From positions 1 to 29,112 of the forward strand of contig CAZTGD010000022.1 in NCBI GenBank assembly GCA_964613055.1: a stretch of DNA of 29,112 nt. The letters run 5' to 3'. The stretch comes from JAXGMQ01 sp964613055 (GTDB lineage Bacteria > Caldisericota > Caldisericia > JAAYUI01). The notes beneath the pieces are model-generated. The model searched no databases. It was not told the origin of the DNA and saw nothing but the letters and a program-made list of their open reading frames with translations. A program made the position numbers and the translations under genes. Shown here one piece after another: positions 23,940 through 29,112 of this stretch (position 1 is its first letter; the number at the start of each line of letters is the position of its first letter).

Positions 23940-24794
23940 TTATTTTGTATAGTCGTAGAAACCCTTACCCGATTTCCTGCCAAGCAGTCTGGCCGCAACC
24001 ATCTTGCGGAGTAGAGGGCATGGTCTGTACTTGCTGTCCCCCAATCCCTCATGAAGAACTTCCATAATGTTTAGACATGTGTCGAGACCGATGAGATCAG
24101 CCAGTGTAAGCGGTCCCATTGGGTGATTCATACCAAGTTTCATAACGGTATCAATGTTCTCATTGGTTGCGACACCTTCCATAAGGCAATACACAGCTTC
24201 ATTAATCATGGGCATGAGTATGCGATTGCTGACAAATCCGGGGAAATCATTTGCCACAGCAGGCACCTTACCCAATTTTCTGGAGGTTTCGTCGATAACC
24301 TTGTAAACTTCATCTGATGTTAGAATACCACAGATTATCTCTACCAGTTTCATTATCGGAACTGGATTCATAAAGTGCATACCGATGAATTTCTCCGGGT
24401 TCTTGTATGAGCTTGCCAGCTCTGTTATTGAGATCGTTGAGGTGTTGGTCGCAAGTATCGCAGAATCTGAAAGAATATCATTCAGTTTGCTGTAGATGAT
24501 GTTCTTAACGTCGCGTTTCTCGGTTACTGCTTCGATAACGAGGTCACAATCACTCAATTTACTAAGTTCTGTTGAACTCTTGATCCTCGAGAGTGTTGTG
24601 TCAGCATCCTCTGGGGATATTCTCTCTTTTTTTACCAATCTACCAAGGTTTTTCTCGATCCGTAAAAGTGCTTTATCGCAAAGCTCTTGCTTGACTTCAA
24701 TGAGTAGAACATCGAATCCTGTTTGGGCAAAAACATGCACAATGCCATTGCCCATCACACCACCACCGATAACTCCTATTTTCTTAATCTCCAT
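23940..24794 (-). CDS. 3-hydroxybutyryl-CoA (3-hydroxyacyl-CoA) dehydrogenase
   Basis: It interconverts 3-hydroxybutyryl-CoA and acetoacetyl-CoA with NAD(P). The 284-residue product is the short, single-function form. It begins with the Rossmann GVIGGGVMG (7-15), contains EAVTEKRDVK, NTSTISIT, the catalytic His in IGMHFMNPVPIMKLVE, and the C-terminal NRILMPMINEA and GMNHPMGPLTLADLIGLD. ATG 24794 is chosen because AAGGAG lies 6 nt upstream; the longer frame would add an unrelated N-terminus lying over thiolase. It follows the thiolase by 10 nt. No crotonase or acyl-CoA dehydrogenase is in the window, so the direction (butyrate-type fermentation, polyhydroxybutyrate or oxidation) is open. Confidence 0.94.
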   Translation of the reverse strand: MEIKKIGVIGGGVMGNGIVHVFAQTGFDVLLIEVKQELCDKALLRIEKNLGRLVKKERISPEDADTTLSRIKSSTELSKLSDCDLVIEAVTEKRDVKNIIYSKLNDILSDSAILATNTSTISITELASSYKNPEKFIGMHFMNPVPIMKLVEIICGILTSDEVYKVIDETSRKLGKVPAVANDFPGFVSNRILMPMINEAVYCLMEGVATNENIDTVMKLGMNHPMGPLTLADLIGLDTCLNIMEVLHEGLGDSKYRPCPLLRKMVAARLLGRKSGKGFYDYTK

Positions 24795-24804
24795 TATCTT
24801 CTCC

Positions 24805-25980
24805 TTATACCATCTCGATAGCCATTGCGACAGCACCACCTCCACCGAGGCACAACGTTGCCAAACCCTTTTTACCACCTGTACGCTTGAGGTTGCCGAT
24901 CAGTGTTGCGATGATCCTGGCCCCACTGCATCCTATCGGGTGACCGAGTGCAATCGCTCCACCGGTTATGTTGACCTTGTCCCAGTCCCAACCGAGTTCT
25001 CTGCCATCCGCAAGGCATTGAACCGCAAAAGCTTCGTTGGCTTCAATGAGGTCAAAATCATCTATTTTCATATCTGTCTTTTTCAACAGTTTGTTAACAG
25101 CTTCAATGGGTGCAAAGAAGACATCCTTTGGAGCGAGATGAGCGGCTGAATAATCAATGATTCTTGCCAACGGAGTATGTTCCTTTGCAATCTTATCCGA
25201 ACCAACAACAACTGCAGAACCGCCATCCGAGAGTCCAGGGGCATTACCAGCTGTGATAACGCCGTCTTTGTCAAACGCCGGATGAAGTTTAGCCAGCACC
25301 TCCATGGTTGTTGGTCTTGGTGTCTCATCCTTCTTAAAGATGATTGGATCTTTCTTTCTCTGAGGAATCTCTACATCAAATGTTTCCCAGTCAAACAGGT
25401 CATTCTCGAGGGCTTTTTTTGCCTTGTACTGTGAGTTAAAGGCATATTCATCAGAGTCTTCTCTGGTTATGTTAGCTTTCTTTGCAGTGTACTCAGCAAG
25501 ATTACCCATATGCACATTTTCGAATGCGCACCATAAGCCATCCTTCACAACACCGTCAATGAGCTTTCCATCACCGTATCGATAACCTTTGTATCGAGCA
25601 TTCTCCATCATATATGGGGCGTTGGTCATTGACTCCATTCCGCCTGCTACTACGATATTAGCTTCACCAAGCTGAATGGCCTGAGAACCCAGCATTATGG
25701 CTTTCAATCCAGAACCACATACCTTGTTGATCGTCATGGCATTTGTAGTCTCTGGCAATCCAGAATTAACAGCCGCCTGTCTGGCGGGGTTTTGACCGTT
25801 CCCTGCGGGAACCACTTGCCCCATGATCACTTCGTCCACCATTTGTGGCTCAATACCAGACCTCTTTACAGCTTCCTTTATGGACAACGCGCCGAGTTTA
25901 GACGCTGGAAACGAACTCAATGAGCCAAAAAACTTACCGATGGGGGTTCTTGCAACTGACAGTATATATCCTTTTGACAT
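24805..25980 (-). CDS. Acetyl-CoA C-acetyltransferase (thiolase)
   Basis: It condenses two acetyl-CoA to acetoacetyl-CoA or runs the reverse cleavage. The 391-residue product has all three catalytic positions of biosynthetic thiolases: Cys88 in INKVCGSGLKA, His347 in ALGHPIGCSGAR and Cys377 in TLCLGGGGAVAM. NEAFAVQ and the ARTPIGKFFG start are also typical. ATG 25980 is preferred: AGGAG lies 6 nt upstream, whereas the longer frame adds five residues without a ribosome site. It forms a two-gene operon with the dehydrogenase and is divergent from ccmA. The upstream gap holds several TA-rich -10-like words (TATAGA, GATAAT) without a convincing -35. Confidence 0.95.
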   Translation of the reverse strand: MSKGYILSVARTPIGKFFGSLSSFPASKLGALSIKEAVKRSGIEPQMVDEVIMGQVVPAGNGQNPARQAAVNSGLPETTNAMTINKVCGSGLKAIMLGSQAIQLGEANIVVAGGMESMTNAPYMMENARYKGYRYGDGKLIDGVVKDGLWCAFENVHMGNLAEYTAKKANITREDSDEYAFNSQYKAKKALENDLFDWETFDVEIPQRKKDPIIFKKDETPRPTTMEVLAKLHPAFDKDGVITAGNAPGLSDGGSAVVVGSDKIAKEHTPLARIIDYSAAHLAPKDVFFAPIEAVNKLLKKTDMKIDDFDLIEANEAFAVQCLADGRELGWDWDKVNITGGAIALGHPIGCSGARIIATLIGNLKRTGGKKGLATLCLGGGGAVAMAIEMV

Positions 25981-26106
25981 TGTCTCTCCTCTCATAATTT
26001 CGATTATCTATACCATATCATGTTACACACATTAGATAACCAAGCATCTGTTAGAGAGTGGATATTGCAAAACTGATAATAAATAATTAAGTTTATAAGA
26101 ACTCCA

Positions 26107-26134
26107 TTGATTGACTCTGCTATGTTTTTATAAT
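26107..26134 (+). promoter_or_regulatory. Leaderless-type promoter of the ccm operon
   Basis: TTGATT (26107-26112, 4/6), a 16-nt spacer and a perfect TATAAT (26129-26134) end 6 nt before the ATG at 26141, so the first transcribed base would be the A of ATG. No Shine-Dalgarno is present upstream of ccmA. Confidence 0.6.
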
Positions 26135-26140
26135 CACTGC

Positions 26141-26722
26141 ATGCGTATAGAGATGGATTCTCTGACCATGAAGTTTTCTAGATACACTGTGTTTGAGAAT
26201 CTTACAGAGACAGTTGAAAGTGGTGTCAATTTGATTCTGGGTAGCAATGGATCTGGGAAAACCACTTTGTTGAGAATTATTGCCGGTCTTCAGAAACAGA
26301 CATCCGGAGAGTGCAGAATAATTATAGATGGTGAGTCGATGGAGAATATAGGTTATGAGACCATCTTTCTGTGTTCACCAGATATGGAGCTGTATTCAGA
26401 ACTTACAGTTCAAGAAAACATGAAACTGCTTGCGGGATTGATGAGATGCAATCTGACATCATTTGCTGACTGGAGGCTGGAAAAGCTCCGAAAGAAATTG
26501 TATGGACATCTGTCATCTGGATACAAACAAAGAGTTAGACTGATGATGGCATTTTTAAAGACATTTCCAATCCTACTTCTTGATGAACCAGAACAACACC
26601 TCGACAAACAAGGCATAAGTTTCGTGACTGAATGTATTGAAGAACGCAGTGATAATGGGCTATTGACCGTTGTTGCTACAAATAATCCATGGAGGAACTG
26701 GCGAGTTGCTGTCAACCTTTAA
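26141..26722 (+). CDS. ccmA: Heme exporter ATP-binding protein CcmA
   Basis: The ABC ATPase subunit of the CcmABCD complex that releases heme-loaded CcmE. The 193-residue product has Walker A GSNGSGKTT (34-42), signature LSSGYKQR (124-131) and Walker B ILLLDEP (up to 150). The switch (H-loop) His is replaced: VVATNNP has Asn181 where His is expected. The C-terminus is short, ending soon after. Assignment to Ccm rather than another small ABC ATPase rests on the following ccmB-F genes. ATG 26141 is used; ATG 26153 is possible. It overlaps ccmB by 17 nt. Confidence 0.87.
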   Translation: MRIEMDSLTMKFSRYTVFENLTETVESGVNLILGSNGSGKTTLLRIIAGLQKQTSGECRIIIDGESMENIGYETIFLCSPDMELYSELTVQENMKLLAGLMRCNLTSFADWRLEKLRKKLYGHLSSGYKQRVRLMMAFLKTFPILLLDEPEQHLDKQGISFVTECIEERSDNGLLTVVATNNPWRNWRVAVNL

Positions 26723-27365
26723 GTTGTTACTTGCAAAGGAATTTAAACTCATCTTCAAAGGGAAGGACCTTCTTGGATATGCTGTAGGTATAGCAATTGT
26801 GATGAGTATAGCTGTTTCAATGCCATCTGCTCGCATCAAGATACCAGAAACCGCAGGTTCTGCACTCATGTGGTTGATAATATTGTTTTCATGTGTTGAG
26901 GCACTGCAGAGAACCTTTACCGATGAGATGAGTGGTAAGACGTCTGATCTGATGAAGCTTCTGGTGTCACCATCACTTGTATTCCTGTCAAAGGTTTTTT
27001 CAAGCTCGGTGTTTACCATTGTAATAGCACTTTTTACTACACCTCTCCTGGTTCTTTGGTTGGGATTCCCAATCTCTCGGTTGCTATCGATATTGCCAAT
27101 AGCGGTTGTTGGGAGTCTTGCTATTGGATTGTCACAGGGAATCGTATCTTATCTTCTGGCTAGAGGGTCTTCCAAGGGTATGGTATATCCATTGGTAGTC
27201 ATGCCAATTGTGCTACCGATATTGATTTCTCTTGTAATCCTAACCACCCAAGTCTTGGAAGCCAGCTCCATATCTTATACACTTCTGGTTGTGGTAATAG
27301 CTCAAAGTCTAGCCATACTCTTGGTTGGTATTGCCTTCTTACCATTATTAGAAAGGGCGGTGTGA
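26706..27365 (+). CDS. ccmB: Heme exporter membrane protein CcmB
   Basis: A 219-residue membrane protein with about six spans, pairing with CcmA. Family features are the N-terminal LLAKEFKLIFKGKDLL, EALQRTFTDEMSGKTSDLMKLLVSP after the second span, SKVFSSSVFTIV, and a final LVVMPIVLPILISLV. TTG 26706 is chosen because GGAGGA lies 9 nt upstream; the frame is open from 26670. Coupled to ccmA in front and ccmC behind (4-nt overlap). Confidence 0.87.
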   Translation: MLSTFKLLLAKEFKLIFKGKDLLGYAVGIAIVMSIAVSMPSARIKIPETAGSALMWLIILFSCVEALQRTFTDEMSGKTSDLMKLLVSPSLVFLSKVFSSSVFTIVIALFTTPLLVLWLGFPISRLLSILPIAVVGSLAIGLSQGIVSYLLARGSSKGMVYPLVVMPIVLPILISLVILTTQVLEASSISYTLLVVVIAQSLAILLVGIAFLPLLERAV

Positions 27366-28006
27366 ACGTGTTTGTTAGAATCCTGACTGTGCTTCTGCCT
27401 GTTATAATGTTACCATCCATGTTTTATGGATTGATGATTGCCGGGGCTGACAAGGAATTGGGTGAGATGTCTCGAGTGATTTACTTTCATATACCTCCTT
27501 CCTGGTTGCTGGTGATAGCCCTTCTGGTTTCATTTATTGCATCGATTATGTATCTGATAAAAGAGAATAACCTGTTCGATAGGATTGCTCACAGGTCAGC
27601 TGAACTTGGTCTGCTGTTCTCAATAATCGCTACTGTTACGGGTTCTATTTATGCTTACTTTGCTTGGGGATCTGCTTGGAATTGGGATCCCAAGGAGACA
27701 ACAATAGTTGTACTCATCATATTATACATCGCATATCTCGCCCTCAGGTCATCAATGACAAACGTAAACCTCAAACCGAAGATCTCGGCTGTCTACTCTA
27801 TTGTAGCTTTTATTACACTCCCTTTCCTGATGTTCGTCATACCTCGAATAACAAACTCCCTGCACACAGATGGGGGTGGTGGATCCAGCTTAACAGCACA
27901 GATGAGGATAGGTATATATGGTATGACGCTTGGTCTGTTGATTCTCTACATTTTACTGTTGAACCTTGCTTTGCGCATTGATAAGAAAAAGGAGCTTTCA
28001 CAATGA
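27362..28006 (+). CDS. ccmC: Heme exporter / heme-handling protein CcmC
   Basis: CcmC presents heme to CcmE at the outer face of the membrane. The 214-residue product has six hydrophobic segments, the Trp-rich WGSAWNWDPKET (102-113, WWD domain) and the two flanking His, His43 (YFHIPP) and His168 (NSLHTD), that ligate heme. The WDPKET form recalls CcsA/CcmF variants more than the usual WDARLT, but length and gene order favour CcmC. The start is GTG 27362, overlapping ccmB by 4 nt. It overlaps the next small gene by 4 nt (ATGA). Confidence 0.9.
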   Translation: MNVFVRILTVLLPVIMLPSMFYGLMIAGADKELGEMSRVIYFHIPPSWLLVIALLVSFIASIMYLIKENNLFDRIAHRSAELGLLFSIIATVTGSIYAYFAWGSAWNWDPKETTIVVLIILYIAYLALRSSMTNVNLKPKISAVYSIVAFITLPFLMFVIPRITNSLHTDGGGGSSLTAQMRIGIYGMTLGLLILYILLLNLALRIDKKKELSQ

Positions 28007-28104
28007 TTCCAGTGCTGACAGTATCTTTGGTTTTTTTTGTGGGAATAATGGTTTACCTAATCATCCTGTCGATGAGATTGAAGGATAATACTGATGAAGA
28101 GTAG
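28003..28104 (+). CDS. ccmD: CcmD-like small membrane protein (33 residues)
   Basis: A very short gene: MIPVLTVSLVFFVGIMVYL followed by IILSMRLKDNTDEE. It has one membrane span and a charged cytoplasmic tail, as expected of CcmD, which holds CcmE in the CcmABC complex. AGGAG lies 8-9 nt upstream, the start overlaps the ccmC stop (ATGA), and its end overlaps ccmE by 11 nt. Sequence conservation of CcmD is low, so the call rests on size, topology and position between ccmC and ccmE. Confidence 0.8.
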   Translation: MIPVLTVSLVFFVGIMVYLIILSMRLKDNTDEE

Positions 28105-28462
28105 AACCTTGAAATACCTGATCATCGGCATCGTTATTTCAGGTCTTCTCGTGACCGCTGTGTGGATGTTTGTTGTATCAGTTACGCCGTACACTCAGGA
28201 CTTTGATGTCGCCAGATCAGGTGATCGAGTGCAGGCATGGGGTAAAATTGATTCTGATAGCATAAGTGGGAATAGCTTCAAGATACTTGATAAGGAAGGG
28301 GACTCACTTCCTGTGATGGTTTTGGACCAGCTACCACCAAATATCGAACAGGCAGATTCATGTGTCGTATCTGGCAGGTGGAAGAATGATGTTTTTGTCG
28401 CTGATAAGGTATTGGTAAAGTGTCCCAGCAAGTACAGTTCAGATGAAGGAACGGATGAATAA
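28094..28462 (+). CDS. ccmE: Cytochrome c maturation heme chaperone CcmE, Cys-type (CxxxY)
   Basis: CcmE carries heme covalently on the outside of the membrane to the CcmF ligase. The 122-residue product has one N-terminal span (about 8-29) and an OB-fold beta domain (RVQAWGKIDSDS, FKILDKEGDSLPVMVLDQLPPNI, SCVVSGRWKNDVFVADKVLVKC). The heme-binding position reads KCPSKY: Cys110 and Tyr114 replace the canonical HDENY. This CxxxY type is known from Desulfovibrio and archaea and goes with altered Ccm machinery. AAGGA lies 8 nt before the ATG. It directly precedes ccmF. Confidence 0.93.
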   Translation: MKSRTLKYLIIGIVISGLLVTAVWMFVVSVTPYTQDFDVARSGDRVQAWGKIDSDSISGNSFKILDKEGDSLPVMVLDQLPPNIEQADSCVVSGRWKNDVFVADKVLVKCPSKYSSDEGTDE

Positions 28463-29112
28463 ATGGCAGGAACAATAATGCTCCATTTGTCAATAGCGTT
28501 AACTTGTGTCGCACTCGTTCTTTCATTCAAACCAAGAATAACCAGATGGATTGTCTCTGGGCAGTTTCTGGTGATCTCTGGTATGTTTGGATTTCTATGC
28601 TGGGTATTCCTTGCAAACAGATTTGAGTTTACATATGTTTTGCACCACTCCTCCAAAACCATGCCTTGGTTTTACAAACTATCAGCTGTTTGGGCGGGTG
28701 ATTCAGGTTCACTGATTCTGTGGTTATTCCTTCTATCTGTCATAGTTTTCTATTTCTCAATCAAGCATCCTGATAACCGATCAGTAATCGTCTCGCTCCT
28801 TGTATTCCAATTGTTTATCCTTTTATCTATTTTCTTCTCTGCTCCATTCTCGATGACAGAAAACCTCTATAGAGATGGTCAGGGACTCAACCTTCTCCTT
28901 AGAAACTTCTGGATGCTCAGTCACCCACCTGTAATATTCATTTCCTATTCAATACTGATAGTGCCTTTTGGTTACACAATCGGATTTGCTATTAACAAAG
29001 ATTGGTCATTCTCTTCATGGCGAGATAGAACCATACTCTGGGTTTTAGCATCATGGCTTCTCTTAGGTTTAGGAATTGCTCTTGGAGCTGTATGGGCATA
29101 TGAGGTGATTGG
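28463..29112 (+). CDS. ccmF: Cytochrome c heme lyase subunit CcmF (partial, runs off the window)
   Basis: The first 216 codons are present; the gene continues past the end. The ATG follows the ccmE stop directly. Typical CcmF features are FEFTYVLHHSSKTMPWFYKLSAVWAGDSGSLILW (with a His before the WxGxxGSLLLW motif) and later GLNLLLRNFWMLSHPPVIFISY, the HPP heme-ligand segment. Spans of about 20 residues alternate regularly. CcmF takes heme from CcmE and ligates it to apocytochrome; the WWD domain would lie just beyond the window edge. Confidence 0.93.
   Translation, partial: MAGTIMLHLSIALTCVALVLSFKPRITRWIVSGQFLVISGMFGFLCWVFLANRFEFTYVLHHSSKTMPWFYKLSAVWAGDSGSLILWLFLLSVIVFYFSIKHPDNRSVIVSLLVFQLFILLSIFFSAPFSMTENLYRDGQGLNLLLRNFWMLSHPPVIFISYSILIVPFGYTIGFAINKDWSFSSWRDRTILWVLASWLLLGLGIALGAVWAYEVI

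Noticed and set aside
24794..24878. Longer start for the hydroxyacyl-CoA dehydrogenase
   Set aside because: The extra 28 residues overlap the thiolase end and precede the Rossmann start; the Shine-Dalgarno fits ATG 24794.
24496..25149. 217-codon plus-strand reading frame over the dehydrogenase and thiolase
   Set aside because: Antisense to two well-conserved genes and without any recognisable domain.

Overview
The window is bacterial chromosome, AT-leaning by eye and densely packed: genes are grouped in tight same-strand runs with 1-35 nt overlaps and few non-coding gaps. No rRNA, tRNA, phage, IS or CRISPR was seen. Several features point to a Gram-positive-like (Terrabacteria-type) lineage: Obg carries the C-terminal OCT domain, there is a YabE-like DUF348/G5/3D protein next to ksgA-ispE, and there are lipobox lipoproteins. 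A System I (Ccm) cytochrome c maturation operon with the rare Cys-type CcmE is also present. Genus or phylum cannot be decided from the sequence alone.

Layout. (1) 1-5416, + strand: the last codons of one large secreted protein, then a complete 1662-residue secreted protein with an HEXXH protease-like motif and DUF11 repeats. The two share an identical 3' end and each is followed by a strong hairpin terminator. (2) 5417-5833: non-coding, with decayed palindromic repeats. (3) 12333 down to 5898, - strand: a six-gene run of CCA/poly(A) nucleotidyltransferase, three M42 aminopeptidase-family genes (the last appears catalytically dead), gcvT, and the N-terminal half of transketolase. (4) 12369-14959, +: yabE-like, ksgA, ispE. 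(5) 19106 down to 14946, -: secD, secF, a degenerate receiver-domain protein and an unknown protein with two FSG-type modules. (6) 19237-23850, +: ornithine/alanine racemase-like gene, rpmA, obgE, nadD, rsfS and two lipoproteins, ended by a 14-bp-stem terminator. (7) 25980 down to 23940, -: thiolase and 3-hydroxyacyl-CoA dehydrogenase. (8) 26141 to the window end, +: ccmA, ccmB, ccmC, ccmD (33 codons), ccmE and the start of ccmF.

How they work together. Runs 4-6 are mostly housekeeping: ribosome biogenesis (KsgA, Obg, RsfS, L27), isoprenoid and NAD synthesis, and protein export. Run 7 interconverts acetyl-CoA with acetoacetyl- and 3-hydroxybutyryl-CoA. Run 8 exports and ligates heme to c-type cytochromes, implying a respiratory or electron-transfer lifestyle.

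Points most worth a second look: (a) a pseudo-peptidase of family M42 coupled to two intact paralogues, which suggests a mixed TET-type particle; (b) three operons (CCA, racemase, ccmA) whose first gene lacks a Shine-Dalgarno and has a sigma-70-like -10 box exactly 6 nt before the start codon, i.e. probable leaderless mRNAs, while downstream genes have good Shine-Dalgarno sites; (c) tandem giant surface proteins with a homogenised C-terminal module; (d) CcmE with CxxxY and CcmA without its switch histidine; (e) SecF with a ~120-residue insertion and a basic tail, in one operon with a broken receiver domain.
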